Shown: positions 1 to 8,964 of the stretch, in pieces
Layout of the letters: every line of letters begins with the position of its first letter
Position numbering within the stretch: position 1 is the stretch's first letter
NCBI GenBank assembly: GCA_003612585.1
Contig: RAZH01000012.1
Coordinates: 1-64,000, forward strand
Length of the DNA stretch: 64,000 nt
DNA from: a bacterium 1XD42-54
GTDB lineage: Bacteria > Bacillota > Clostridia > Lachnospirales > Lachnospiraceae
Direction: 5' to 3'
Notes under the pieces: model-generated
The model's database searches: none
What the model was told of the DNA's origin: nothing
What the model saw: the letters and a program-made list of their open reading frames with translations, nothing else
Position numbers and translations under genes: made by a program

Positions 1-43
1 GGATTTTATATTCCATGTCGTATTTCCGTTGTTTTTTTGCCAT
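1..43 (-). mobile_element. IS3-type transposase OrfA, 5' end only
   Basis: Read on the minus strand, an AAGGAGG ribosome binding site precedes an ATG that opens MAKKQRKYDMEYKI, where the window ends. This basic start resembles the helix-turn-helix OrfA subunit of IS3-family transposases. Only 14 residues are visible, so the family call rests on a short match. The flank around 95-120 could hold the element end, but I cannot place an inverted repeat. Confidence 0.5.
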
Positions 44-196
44 TGTAGTTGCCTCCTTATTTCTCTTTGATTATACATCAAATCCTTGAGTGTAAGGTGT
101 CAACTAAAATGATACAACATCAAAAAATAATAGTATATTGATTATATCAGTTGAAAAGATTTCAATCAATAATTAAAATAAATGTATAAAACAGCG

Positions 197-225
197 TTGC
201 TTTGTGCCTTGAGAATTGTTACAAT
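197..225 (+). promoter_or_regulatory. Candidate sigma-A promoter of the rhomboid gene
   Basis: TTGCTT (197-202) and TACAAT (220-225) are separated by 17 bases, about 65 bases before the rhomboid start. The -35 is imperfect, so this is a moderate call. Confidence 0.4.
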
Positions 226-289
226 AAGCAAAGAGAAGATTTCTGAATGAATACGCAAAGATGTAAAATAGTGTACAGAAAGGGAAACT

Positions 290-910
290 ATGCAGGAGTT
301 ACGTTCATTTATTTGCTCCAGGCAGATCGTAAATCTGACGATTGTGGGTGCGAATATTGTTCTTTTTATTGCACTGAGTTTTATTGGAGATACGGAAGAA
401 TTGCTTTTTATGATAAGACACGGAGCAAATTATACGTCTGCGGTTCTTGAAGGCGGGGAGTATTACAGACTGGTGACCAGTATGTTTCTGCATTTTGGCG
501 CAGAGCATCTTGTTTATAATATGCTGGTGCTGATTTTTATGGGAGATGTCTTAGAAAAAGTCGCAGGTAAAATGAACTATTTTTTGATTTATTTTATTGG
601 AGGAATTGCAGGAAACGTAATGTCACTGTGGTCTGACTGGAAGGTAGGTAAGGTTACAGTGTCAGCTGGTGCCTCTGGCGCAATTTTTGCAGTAGTAGGT
701 GCGCTTTTGTGGATCATGCTCCGTAATAAAGGCAGAGTTGAGGATTATTCTGGGAAAAGGTTGCTTTTGATGGCAGGATTGTCCGTGGCAGAGGGAATAA
801 CAACCAGCGGTGTGGACAACTGGGCGCATATAGGAGGTATGGTGGCCGGCTTTTTACTGGCTATCATTTTGTATCGAAAGAAACATGAAAGTTCTGTAAG
901 TATTGAATGA
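290..910 (+). CDS. Rhomboid family intramembrane serine protease
   Basis: This 206-residue polytopic membrane protein has the rhomboid catalytic dyad. The nucleophile is Ser129 in a GASGA motif at the start of a membrane helix, and the general base is His180 in a WAHIGG context of the last helix. About six hydrophobic segments are visible, the first around residues 14-32, matching the minimal six-helix bacterial rhomboid core. Such enzymes cleave transmembrane segments of client membrane proteins; no client can be deduced here. The chosen ATG follows an AAAGGGA-type ribosome binding site. It stands alone and converges on a histidine kinase gene. Confidence 0.9.
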   Translation: MQELRSFICSRQIVNLTIVGANIVLFIALSFIGDTEELLFMIRHGANYTSAVLEGGEYYRLVTSMFLHFGAEHLVYNMLVLIFMGDVLEKVAGKMNYFLIYFIGGIAGNVMSLWSDWKVGKVTVSAGASGAIFAVVGALLWIMLRNKGRVEDYSGKRLLLMAGLSVAEGITTSGVDNWAHIGGMVAGFLLAIILYRKKHESSVSIE

Positions 911-931
911 ATCATTGATTATAAAGATTTA

Positions 932-953
932 TCTGGAGATTAGCCACTCCAGA
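932..953 (+). terminator. Hairpin after the rhomboid gene
   Basis: A perfect 7-bp stem (TCTGGAG with CTCCAGA) with an 8-base loop lies 21 bases after the rhomboid stop. There is no clear U-run behind it, so termination is only suggested. Confidence 0.35.
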
Positions 954-1073
954 ACGCTTATTGCTTGTAAAAAAAGGGTTTTTGTGGTAGTATAAAACGA
1001 AAATATGGAATATTTTGGAAATAGTTATTTGGCGAATAGAACGTATTGAATTTAGGAGACGAACTGTAAAAAG

Positions 1074-1841
1074 CTATACTTGAATAAGCGGAAGTTGTAT
1101 ACGGAAATCCGTATAAGTATCGTTTCCACTGGAGGATGTCTGAACAGAGATAGAACCACTGTGCTGGTTTATGATATCTTTGACGATGAAAAGTCCGAGT
1201 CCGTTACCGTTTGCTTTATGGGTAACGAAAGGATCGAAGAGAGTCGGAAGGTATTCGTCAGGGATTCCAGGACCGTTATCTTTTACATGAATATTCAGGC
1301 AGGAGAGATTTTGACTGTCCAATCCGGCCAAAAGAGAAATGCAACGGTTTTTTGATAAAGAGTCTGGTGTATTTAGGCATAGTGCGTCCACAGCATTGAG
1401 AATCAGATTTGTAAGCACTTCTTTCAGTTTAGTTGCATCAGCAGAAATAAAAACAGATGAGAGGCAGTCATCAAATGCTGCATCAAAATAAATTCCTTTT
1501 TCATGCATCATAGATGAAAAGGAACGAGCTATATTTGTGAGAAATGATTTTATGTGAATCGGCTCCTGGTAAAGACTTTTGCTTGTGGCAAAAGAGCAGG
1601 CTGTTTTCAGAACACGAAACGTTTCATGAAGATCCTGACAGATTTGCTGCCACAGTGGCGATTCAGCTATTTCCGGATACTTTTTGGATAAGAGCTGCAT
1701 AGAACTGTCCATAAGAGTCAGCTGATTTTTGACTTCATGAGAAAGCGTGGAAATACAGTTTTGATAGTCAGTTTCAGAAAAAGACTCAGATATGCTGTTT
1801 TCTCTGGCAGTTTTTTCAAAGGATGAAACGGAGGTTTTCAT
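1074..1841 (-). CDS. Soluble sensor histidine kinase
   Basis: This 255-residue protein has a histidine-kinase core and no transmembrane segment. The phospho-acceptor is His35 in an SHEVKNQL H-box. The ATPase domain follows with an N-box (LNAVDAL), a G1 box (DNGPGIPDEYLP), an F-box (LFDPFVTHK) and a G2 box (GNGLGLFI). This NtrB/KinB-like arrangement, with almost no sensory region before the H-box, suggests regulation by a partner protein or as part of a phosphorelay. No response regulator is adjacent, so it is an orphan kinase within this window. The start is an ATG preceded by AAAAGGAG. Its target is unknown; sporulation input is one possibility in this group of organisms. Confidence 0.85.
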   Translation of the reverse strand: MKTSVSSFEKTARENSISESFSETDYQNCISTLSHEVKNQLTLMDSSMQLLSKKYPEIAESPLWQQICQDLHETFRVLKTACSFATSKSLYQEPIHIKSFLTNIARSFSSMMHEKGIYFDAAFDDCLSSVFISADATKLKEVLTNLILNAVDALCLNTPDSLSKNRCISLLAGLDSQNLSCLNIHVKDNGPGIPDEYLPTLFDPFVTHKANGNGLGLFIVKDIINQHSGSISVQTSSSGNDTYTDFRIQLPLIQV

Positions 1842-1963
1842 TTGATTGGCTCCTTTTGTGTTTTAATAAGCAGAATAGGTGGTGATGTTGCAGCTAATAA
1901 TGTCGTGTGAAAACAATGATACAAAGTGTAGCACTATATGAACAAAATAGCAACGATAATTTA

Positions 1964-1992
1964 TTGACAATTTCCGACATAGTTTTTATAGT
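1964..1992 (+). promoter_or_regulatory. Promoter of the HIT-sigma pair
   Basis: TTGACA (1964-1969), a 17-base spacer and TATAGT (1987-1992) form a near-consensus sigma-A promoter about 110 bases before the HIT gene. It is the only good promoter seen in the gap after the divergent histidine kinase start. Confidence 0.7.
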
Positions 1993-2102
1993 ATTAATTA
2001 TGAGATTTTGTTAGGTTATTGCTATATAATGGATGAATTGGGTGTATTAAGATTTCAATTTGAGCTACATAGATTTTATTAAAAAAAGAAGGGAGACTAT
2101 AT

Positions 2103-2510
2103 TTGGAAGAAAACTGTATTTTTTGCAAAATAGCCAATGGTGAAATTCCATCGGCGACTTTGTATGAGGATAAGAATTTCCGTGTAATTTTAGATCTTAG
2201 TCCGGCCTCGAAGGGGCATGCTCTTATACTTCCTAAAAAACATGCGGCAAATTTGTTTGAATTAACAGATGAAACAGCTTCAAAAGTAATGGTATTGGCA
2301 AAGCAGATTGCAGCAGTGCTGCAAGAAGGCTTGCATGCGGATGGTGTAAACCTTGTGCAGAATAATGGCGAAGCAGCAGGACAAACTATATTTCATTTTC
2401 ATATGCACATTATACCGCGATATCAGAATGATACAGTAAACGTAACCTGGAGACCGGGAGAACTGATTGAGAATGACAAAAAAGAAATTCTTAGTCTGTT
2501 TGAAAAATAG
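2103..2510 (+). CDS. HIT family hydrolase
   Basis: The 135-residue protein has a zinc-type CxxC pair near the N-terminus (CIFCKI) and the histidine triad at His98, His100 and His102 (HFHMHI). These are hallmarks of HIT/Hint-branch nucleotide hydrolases acting on purine nucleoside phosphoramidates or AMP esters. The start is a TTG preceded by GAAGGGAG; no ATG fits the N-terminal family sequence. The gene is followed after 31 bases by an ECF sigma factor gene, so the two are probably co-transcribed. The length matches the family. Confidence 0.93.
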   Translation: MEENCIFCKIANGEIPSATLYEDKNFRVILDLSPASKGHALILPKKHAANLFELTDETASKVMVLAKQIAAVLQEGLHADGVNLVQNNGEAAGQTIFHFHMHIIPRYQNDTVNVTWRPGELIENDKKEILSLFEK

Positions 2511-2541
2511 AGCATGAATGCTCATAAAAAAGGATTGAGAA

Positions 2542-3072
2542 ATGAAAAATAGGGATTTTGAGGAATATTATTTAAAGTACAGAAGCCTTGTGGTTAAAGT
2601 TGCTATGGATAGAATTGGAAATTATCAGGTAGCTCAGGAAATTTGCCAGAAGGTATTTATTGCATTTTATACGAATATGGAGCGTATCGAGCCAGCATTC
2701 GTAAAAGCATGGTTGATTCGTTGTACTAATAATGCCGTAATTGATTATATGAGAATGGCGCAGACAAAAAAGGAGGTTCTCTCAACCAATTCAGTTTCGG
2801 TGGATGGAAATAATCTCGTAGAAAAAAGTATGGAGTTATACCAGGAAAAGATGTACAGTCGTGATTTGGCGGGAAGAATTTTCCGGGAAGTCAGGGCAGT
2901 GAATGAACAATGGTATGAGGTGCTGATCCTTTGCTGTGTAGAGGGAATGAGTTATGCGGAGGCAGCAAAGAAACTTGATATTTCAGAAAGCGTTTTGAGA
3001 GCGAGATTATACAGGGCACGGGTGTATATCAAAGAGAAATTCGGAGACGAATACAAAGAATGTAAGCTCTAA
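2542..3072 (+). CDS. ECF-type RNA polymerase sigma factor
   Basis: The 176-residue protein has region 2 in its first ~75 residues, with a YxxLVxKVA...AQEICQKVFIAFY pattern. Region 4 lies in its last ~60 residues and has a helix-turn-helix (EGMSYAEAAKKLDISESVLRARLYRAR). This is the compact sigma-70 layout of extracytoplasmic function factors. It lies just after the HIT gene and is followed by a strong terminator. The expected anti-sigma partner is not directly downstream: murG lies between it and a DUF4367-type membrane protein starting at 4287. The target regulon cannot be inferred. Confidence 0.9.
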   Translation: MKNRDFEEYYLKYRSLVVKVAMDRIGNYQVAQEICQKVFIAFYTNMERIEPAFVKAWLIRCTNNAVIDYMRMAQTKKEVLSTNSVSVDGNNLVEKSMELYQEKMYSRDLAGRIFREVRAVNEQWYEVLILCCVEGMSYAEAAKKLDISESVLRARLYRARVYIKEKFGDEYKECKL

Positions 3073-3083
3073 AAACTAAGGGG

Positions 3084-3131
3084 ATCCCTTCTCTTTCTGA
3101 AACAATAAAACAGGAGGAGAAGGGATTTTTT
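3084..3131 (+). terminator. Rho-independent terminator between sigma gene and murG
   Basis: A perfect 10-bp stem, ATCCCTTCTC (3084-3093) with GAGAAGGGAT (3117-3126), is followed by a T-run. It can also end the convergent murG transcript, because an A-rich stretch precedes the left arm. Confidence 0.85.
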
Positions 3132-3136
3132 GATGA

Positions 3137-4204
3137 CTACTTATTTACAATGGTTTCTATGAGCGCGACAATAGTTTCGACTGCATTGCTGGCACTACTT
3201 TTGTCCATTGCGTTAATATACGTCTGACGGTTTTGATAGAGATTCAGAATGCTGTCAAGAAGCAGATCTGAGGTCAGGTCTTCTTCCTGAAGTACGACAC
3301 TGAATCCTTGTTTTTGGAAAGAAGCGGCATTTAGCAGCTGGTCGCCCCGACTGGCGGCAGCGGAAAGAGGAATCAAAAGATTTGGCTTACGAAGTTCCAA
3401 CAATTCACAGATTGCATTTGCCCCTGCGCGGGAAACTACGATATCAGCAAGAGCGAATAGATCGGCCAGTTCTTTTTTGATGTATTCATATTGTACGTAT
3501 CCGAACGTATCGTTTAGAGAATCGTCCAGATTGCCTTTTCCGCACAGATGGATCACCTGAAATGATTTCAGAAGCTCCGGTAGAATGCTGCGGACCGCTT
3601 GATTGACTGCTACAGAGCCGAGGCTTCCGCCAATAATCAAAAGTACTGGCTTATCAGCAGTAAATCCGCAGAATTGAAGAGCTGCCAGACGATTACCATG
3701 GCGTAATTCCTCGCGGATCGGTGATCCGGTAACGACAGCCTTTCCTTCCGGGAGGTGTGAAACAGTTTCAGGAAAATTACAGCATATTTTTGAGGCCGCA
3801 GGAAGCGCGAGACGGTTGGCCAGTCCAGGAGTCATGTCTGATTCGTGGAGAATAACCGGAATATGCTGTGCTTTTGCCGCCTGTACGACAGGCACTGTAA
3901 CAAATCCACCCTTTGAGAAAATAATGTCGGGTTTTAATTGTTTTAACAATTGTTTTGCCTGGAAAAAGCCTTTTGCCACGCGAAAGGGATCTGAGAAATT
4001 CTTGATATCGAAATAGCGGCGCAGTTTCCCGGAAGAAATTCCGTGATAGGATATGCCGAGCTCTTCGATCAACTTTTTCTCAATGCCGTCGTAGGAACCA
4101 ATGTATTGAATATCGTAGCCGAGTTTTTTCAGATGTGGCAAAAGCGCGATATTCGGAGTGACATGTCCGGCTGTACCGCCGCCGGTAAGTACGATTCGTT
4201 TCAT
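3137..4204 (-). CDS. murG: UDP-GlcNAc:lipid I N-acetylglucosaminyltransferase MurG
   Basis: This 355-residue GT28 enzyme adds GlcNAc to undecaprenyl-PP-MurNAc-pentapeptide (lipid I), forming lipid II on the inner face of the membrane. The N-terminal glycine-rich loop [12 protein letters not shown] (residues 7-18) and the C-terminal nucleotide-binding region ([11 protein letters not shown], later [22 protein letters not shown]) are clear. Length and motif order match MurG. It is a lone gene on the opposite strand, placed between an ECF sigma gene and a probable anti-sigma gene rather than in a division and cell wall (dcw) cluster. Confidence 0.96.
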   Translation of the reverse strand: MKRIVLTGGGTAGHVTPNIALLPHLKKLGYDIQYIGSYDGIEKKLIEELGISYHGISSGKLRRYFDIKNFSDPFRVAKGFFQAKQLLKQLKPDIIFSKGGFVTVPVVQAAKAQHIPVILHESDMTPGLANRLALPAASKICCNFPETVSHLPEGKAVVTGSPIREELRHGNRLAALQFCGFTADKPVLLIIGGSLGSVAVNQAVRSILPELLKSFQVIHLCGKGNLDDSLNDTFGYVQYEYIKKELADLFALADIVVSRAGANAICELLELRKPNLLIPLSAAASRGDQLLNAASFQKQGFSVVLQEEDLTSDLLLDSILNLYQNRQTYINAMDKSSASNAVETIVALIETIVNK

Positions 4205-4286
4205 AACGCCCTCCAGTTTCAGAATATTTTGTTATTTACAGTTTACCCGCTATTAGCAAAAAGTCAAGAAGGGACTTGCCTGTTCG

Positions 4287-5510
4287 ATGAAGGATGAAAA
4301 CAAAAAAACTGAACATGACAAAAAAATTGTAGAATTCGACATTGATGAGACAGTCTTGGGAGATTCAGATCTTGACCGATTTCTAAGAAAGAGCATGCAG
4401 GATGCAGCAGATGCATTGGAAGAGCGCTTAAACAATGATCCCCGGCTGCAAGGCATTGATGCCCCGGAAGGAATGTTCGACTCTATTGTAAACGAATTGA
4501 AAAGACAGGGACTTTGGCAGGAGGATATAAGTGATCATACGGGTAACGAGAACATTCATTCAGGTTTTGGTATAACTGGTAATTTCTTCTCGCGAGACGG
4601 AACAAATGAAATAGATGCAGGCTCAAAGCTAAAAGCTGCAAATGGGTCTGCTTATACGGAAACTGGAAAAGCAGGCGGGCGGATATATTTTGAGAATGCA
4701 AATATGCGTTCGCAAGCTGATACAATTACTGGAAATATTTATTCAGATGTTGGTACAATCAATACGCTGGCCAATGAGGAAAAGAGTACACTTGAACAGG
4801 ATGTCAGTGAAAAATATCAGGAAACGACCTGTGCGATGCTTGTTGAAAATGATAAGCATTCGTTGAAGCTAAGCAGGGGTGACGAGAATGATCTTGAAAC
4901 ATGCGAGATAAAACGGAAAAAGAGAAAAAGAGCAATTCGGTATAGTGGAGTGGCAGCAGCCATAATGGTAGTATTTATGGGCTTTGGTGTGACAGGCGAA
5001 GCCAATAAAAGAATGGTACTTAAAGTCTGGGATGACATTAATAATAGTGTTCTTCGTATAGCAGTGAATCCTGTAGACGGAGAAAATGACTTGTTAGATC
5101 AAACAAAAAAAGATATGGAGGCAATGGCAGAAATTAACAAGCAGTTGGGGTTTTCCATTATTGACTTTGGTTATTATCCAGAAGGAATGGAGTATCAGAA
5201 ATATAAGATCCTAAATGAATGTTCGGGAGCAATGGTATTTTATAATTATAAAAACAAAAGTATTATTTTAACGATGCAGAGTTCAAACGATGGAGCAGTA
5301 GGTTGTTATGCTATAGATAGTGGTTCAAAGTTGTGTGGTGAGGTAAAAAACGATCAAAATATTGTAATAGAAATATGGGAAGTAAATCCGCATTTACAAG
5401 ATGAGGCATACGCGGCAAAATTTGAATATAACAATTGTCAATATGTTTTGAATGGACAGATTTCATTTGTTGAAATGGAAAAAATAGCAAAAGGCATGAT
5501 TATTTTATAA
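4287..5510 (+). CDS. Membrane-anchored anti-sigma-like protein with C-terminal DUF4367-type domain
   Basis: The 407-residue protein has a charged cytoplasmic N-terminus and then a low-complexity polar region to about residue 205. A basic KRKKRKR stop-transfer stretch precedes a single transmembrane helix (about residues 218-236). The extracytoplasmic C-terminal domain (LGFSIIDFGYYPEGMEYQK) resembles DUF4367. In Clostridia such single-pass proteins often accompany ECF sigma factors, so it may sequester the sigma factor encoded at 2542, although murG lies between them. No zinc anti-sigma HxxxCxxC motif is seen. The ATG has only a distant AGAAGGG site. The gene is visibly AT-richer than its neighbours. 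Confidence 0.65.
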   Translation: MKDENKKTEHDKKIVEFDIDETVLGDSDLDRFLRKSMQDAADALEERLNNDPRLQGIDAPEGMFDSIVNELKRQGLWQEDISDHTGNENIHSGFGITGNFFSRDGTNEIDAGSKLKAANGSAYTETGKAGGRIYFENANMRSQADTITGNIYSDVGTINTLANEEKSTLEQDVSEKYQETTCAMLVENDKHSLKLSRGDENDLETCEIKRKKRKRAIRYSGVAAAIMVVFMGFGVTGEANKRMVLKVWDDINNSVLRIAVNPVDGENDLLDQTKKDMEAMAEINKQLGFSIIDFGYYPEGMEYQKYKILNECSGAMVFYNYKNKSIILTMQSSNDGAVGCYAIDSGSKLCGEVKNDQNIVIEIWEVNPHLQDEAYAAKFEYNNCQYVLNGQISFVEMEKIAKGMIIL

Positions 5511-5578
5511 GGTTACATAACTTTTCTTTTATTAATACGTTATTGTATTATGTAAATGAGTATAATAGGAGGAGCAGT

Positions 5579-6070
5579 ATGAAAAAAATGAAACAGTTAT
5601 TGTTAGTATTCTCATTGTTACTATGTTTTTTATTTGGAACAGTTCAAGTAACAGCTGCAAATGAATCACTTGGGAAGATAGTAGATGGATCTGTTCTGAC
5701 GGATAAAAGTGAGGTAGAAAGTACGGCGTATCCGTGGGCTAGAGGGGCGTACCTGAGTGGCGGTTCAGGTTATCTTGCGATTGTTGGTTCAGGGCAAGTG
5801 AAGATGAGCGGAAGCACAGTTGCTTATCAGACTGTTGATGAAATCAAGGTTACATTATATTTACAAAGGTTAAAGTCAGATGAAAGCGGATGGGTACATA
5901 TCGCAACGCTCGGTCCGAAAATAGCAAAAAATACAGACTATGTGTCGAATAGTCAGACATATTCGGTGACTCACGGTTATTACTTCCGAGTACACGGTGC
6001 ACATACAGCAATATTAAATGGTAAAGTGGAGTCAATGACAAGTAATAGTGATGGTATATGGGTGTCATAA
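5579..6070 (+). CDS. Small secreted protein, possibly DUF6147-like
   Basis: This 163-residue precursor has a typical signal peptide: MKKMKQ, a 15-residue hydrophobic core, and a likely cut after VTAA. The mature part is rich in Ser, Gly, Thr and Tyr (ARGAYLSGGSGYLAIVGSG, later GYYFRVHGAHTA), suggesting a small beta-rich exported domain. It reminds me of the DUF6147 proteins of Firmicutes, from memory only. The ATG at 5579 is chosen over an in-frame upstream start because AGGAGGAG lies just before it. It follows the anti-sigma-like gene by 68 bases on the same strand and may share its regulation. Function unknown. Confidence 0.7.
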   Translation: MKKMKQLLLVFSLLLCFLFGTVQVTAANESLGKIVDGSVLTDKSEVESTAYPWARGAYLSGGSGYLAIVGSGQVKMSGSTVAYQTVDEIKVTLYLQRLKSDESGWVHIATLGPKIAKNTDYVSNSQTYSVTHGYYFRVHGAHTAILNGKVESMTSNSDGIWVS

Positions 6071-6189
6071 GATATTAATACCGATTAATAAAACTTATAT
6101 TACATAATACAAAAGATAAACCAAAACATACTACAAATACATAATACAATAACATTCTATATTATTCGGATGCTGTTTGCATTTTGCGA

Positions 6190-6215
6190 TCTTCGGCGGG
6201 GAATCCCGCCGGAGG
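6190..6215 (+). other. GC-rich hairpin upstream of a hypothetical gene
   Basis: CGGCGGG and CCCGCCG flank a GAAT loop in otherwise AT-rich DNA, about 35 bases before the next start codon. There is no U-run, so it may be a leader hairpin or a remnant repeat. Confidence 0.4.
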
Positions 6216-6246
6216 GCAGTATCAAAAGGAGATGGGGGAGCCTGTG

Positions 6247-7185
6247 ATGAAGATGAAATATTTCCGGCTGTTATTCGGTGAAGCTGGTGGATACTATATG
6301 CATTTGGGGGAATTGAAAGATAGCGTAAGAGATGAACGTTTTACGTTTTTATATTTGAAAAAAGTTGGAGGGCATGTGGAGCAAATGAAAGCTGAGCACA
6401 CGCTTTTTTTGTGCCCAGAATGTATTGATTTACTTGTTCTGGATCAGGCTGAGATGTCTGGGGAACCGGGACTGGCGGTATTCCTGCAAGGCGCCCGGAT
6501 TAAAACTTTGGTGATACCGGAAGAAAATGGGAACGTATTTCATGCAGAGCAGGTGATTGGTCTGGGTTCACATACTCCGTACAGAGAGAAGAAATATTGT
6601 ATGGAGGCTGTGGGATGGCGTTTTTATATAGAAGATTACAGCGGCTCTGTCCTGTTCGCGCATGGACCCGCAAAGGACGGATATATATATGAAGACTGTG
6701 TGGTACATGTAAAAGAAATAAATAGAAGCAATCGGTGTTGTGTGGAACGGGATTTGGATGGATACGGCTGTACGTATGGCTGTACGTTGCACCGGGAGTA
6801 TGACGTGTGTCGATGCAAAGCAGACGGACAGAATATTTTGGAGCAGCTTTCGGTGATGCTGCTTCCGGATCATCTGGATGGTGGTGACTGTACAGAACCG
6901 GGGTCTGTTGTACAGGAGCAGTTCCGGGATATTCGGTTTTGGGGCCTTACAAAGGGAATTGGCAGATGGTACAGTCAGATAGAAGGTTTGGCAGCTGAGA
7001 AACGGGAAGTTACAGATTTTTATGACAGAGAAAACGAAAGAAGATATTTTATCGGATCAGGGGAAACACTGGATGATGCAACAATTGGGAAGTTGTGCAG
7101 AGACAGTATGAGGAACCGGGTGGTTGTTTTGCAGGAAGGCCGGGGACTGTGCTGTTCCGGATTTTTGAAATATACGGGAGAATAA
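6247..7185 (+). CDS. Hypothetical protein, cysteine-rich, next to a beta-CASP nuclease
   Basis: This 312-residue protein has no family I can name. It is hydrophilic, without signal peptide or membrane segment, and unusually rich in cysteine (about 15). The cysteines include a CPEC pair near residue 55 and a central cluster (NRCCVERDL, GCTYGCTLH, YDVCRCK), which could bind metal. The start at 6247 is preceded by GGGGGAG; an ATG at 6232 is possible. It lies 141 bases before a metallo-beta-lactamase-fold RNA-processing enzyme gene on the same strand, and its HGPAKDG and GLGSHTP stretches faintly recall that fold. A degenerate relative is possible but not shown. Confidence 0.55.
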   Translation: MKMKYFRLLFGEAGGYYMHLGELKDSVRDERFTFLYLKKVGGHVEQMKAEHTLFLCPECIDLLVLDQAEMSGEPGLAVFLQGARIKTLVIPEENGNVFHAEQVIGLGSHTPYREKKYCMEAVGWRFYIEDYSGSVLFAHGPAKDGYIYEDCVVHVKEINRSNRCCVERDLDGYGCTYGCTLHREYDVCRCKADGQNILEQLSVMLLPDHLDGGDCTEPGSVVQEQFRDIRFWGLTKGIGRWYSQIEGLAAEKREVTDFYDRENERRYFIGSGETLDDATIGKLCRDSMRNRVVVLQEGRGLCCSGFLKYTGE

Positions 7186-7326
7186 GGAGTAAAGGGGAAA
7201 GTAAAAAGAGGAAGGATAAGAATATGATTCAAACGGAGAAGCACCCGGCTCAAAAATTCTGTGGTGAAATTTCCGGTTCAGTGATAAAATAGATAGGACA
7301 GAATCCAATAGAAAAGGGGCGCGGAT

Positions 7327-8934
7327 ATGAAACTTATATTTTTGGGCGCAACACATGAGGTAACGGGTAGTTGTTTTTTGCTGGAGGCCTGTGGGAAGCG
7401 GGTTTTGATTGACTGCGGGATGGAGCAGGGACCAGACACGTATGAAAATATGCCGCTTCCGGTTAAGCCATCAGACATAGATATGGTGTTGTTGACGCAT
7501 GCGCATATGGATCATTCAGGAAAGCTTCCGCTTCTTTATAAAGAAGGGTTTCACGGACAGGTTTTTGCGACAGCTGCTACTGCAGATTTGTGTGAAATTA
7601 TGCTGCGGGACAGCGCGCACATTCAGATGTTTGAAGCAGAATGGAAAAACCGCAAAGGAAAAAGGGCTGGGCGGGAGGAGATAAAGCCGCTGTATGATAT
7701 GGATGATGCAGTTGGTGTGCTGTCCTGTTTTGTGCGGTGTGAATATCAAAGAGAAGTGATAATTGCAGAAGGGATGAGGGTCCGGTTTGTTGATGCGGGG
7801 CATTTGCTTGGGTCTGCATCCATTGAGGTTTGGCTTCGAGAGAAGGAAACAGAGAAAAAGCTGGTGTTCTCCGGCGATATCGGGAACACAGATCAGCCGT
7901 TGATTCGGGACCCGGAGTACCCTGGGGACGCAGATTATGTGATTATGGAATCAACGTATGGTGACAGAAGCCATGAGAAACCGGCGGATTATGCGCAGGC
8001 TTTGGCGAATGTCATTCAGCGGACCTTTGACCGGGGCGGAAATGTTGTGGTTCCGTCGTTTGCAGTGGGTCGTACGCAGGAGCTGCTGTATTTTATCCGC
8101 CATATTAAGGAGAAAAAGCTGGTTCAGAATCATGATGATTTTGAAGTATGGGTGGACAGTCCGCTTGCGAATGAAGCGACCGGGATTTTTCGGGAGCATA
8201 TGTGGAGTGATTTTGATGAGGAAGCCAGAGCGCTTTTGCAGCAGGGTATCAATCCGATTGGTTTTACAGGATTGAAAACCTCTGTCACAAGTGATGACTC
8301 CCGGCGTATTAATGAAGATTTTAAGCCGAAAGTGATTCTTTCAGCCAGCGGCATGTGTGATGCGGGCCGAATTAAGCATCATTTGAAGCACAATCTTTGG
8401 AGACCGGAGTCTACGATTCTTTTTGTCGGCTATCAGGCAGTCGGCACGCTGGGGCGTGCATTGCTGGAAGGTGCAAAAGAGGTTCGGCTATTTGGCGAAG
8501 AGATTGAGGTAAAGGCAGAGATCTGCCGCTTGCCTGGAATCAGTGGTCATGCAGACAATCAGGGGCTGATCAAGTGGATCTCTTCTTTTGAAAAAAAGCC
8601 GGCGAAGGTATTTGTTGTACACGGCGAAGATACGGTATGTGAGATTTTCAGGAACAGATTGCAGGATGAGCTGGGGCTCGACGCATATTGCCCTTATTCG
8701 GGAACAGAGTTTGATCTGGCGCTTGGCAGAATGATCAGAGAGCCGGAGCCGGTTCGTGTGAAAGCGAAGCCCGGGGTGACTGCGGCAGCGAAGGTGACAA
8801 AGACGTTTGCCAGATTGCTGGCTGCAGGACAGAGACTGATTGGTGTCATTCGGCAAAATGAAGGCGGGGCAAATCGCGATCTAGAAAAATTTACCAGGGA
8901 AATACACGATTTGTGTGATAAGTGGCAGCGGTGA
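7327..8934 (+). CDS. Beta-CASP metallo-beta-lactamase-fold RNA-processing hydrolase
   Basis: The 535-residue protein has the zinc motif His58-x-His60-x-Asp62-His63 (THAHMDHSG), then GHLLGSASI, SGDIGN and the beta-CASP insertion (MESTYGDRSH). Next come SASGMCDAGRIKHHL and the C-terminal RNA-specificity signature with PGISGHADNQ. This domain order is that of archaeal and bacterial CPSF73/YSH1-like endo- or exoribonucleases. It should act on RNA in the cytoplasm. An in-frame tail of about 70 residues after the core is basic and may help RNA binding. The lipoprotein gene follows closely. Confidence 0.9.
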   Translation: MKLIFLGATHEVTGSCFLLEACGKRVLIDCGMEQGPDTYENMPLPVKPSDIDMVLLTHAHMDHSGKLPLLYKEGFHGQVFATAATADLCEIMLRDSAHIQMFEAEWKNRKGKRAGREEIKPLYDMDDAVGVLSCFVRCEYQREVIIAEGMRVRFVDAGHLLGSASIEVWLREKETEKKLVFSGDIGNTDQPLIRDPEYPGDADYVIMESTYGDRSHEKPADYAQALANVIQRTFDRGGNVVVPSFAVGRTQELLYFIRHIKEKKLVQNHDDFEVWVDSPLANEATGIFREHMWSDFDEEARALLQQGINPIGFTGLKTSVTSDDSRRINEDFKPKVILSASGMCDAGRIKHHLKHNLWRPESTILFVGYQAVGTLGRALLEGAKEVRLFGEEIEVKAEICRLPGISGHADNQGLIKWISSFEKKPAKVFVVHGEDTVCEIFRNRLQDELGLDAYCPYSGTEFDLALGRMIREPEPVRVKAKPGVTAAAKVTKTFARLLAAGQRLIGVIRQNEGGANRDLEKFTREIHDLCDKWQR

Positions 8935-8964
8935 GTGTTGTACCAAGGAAAGGAAGCAGAAAGA

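Noticed and set aside
1080-1355. Plus-strand open frame opposite the histidine kinase end
   Set aside because: It starts with TTG without a ribosome binding site and is antisense to the ATPase domain of the kinase.
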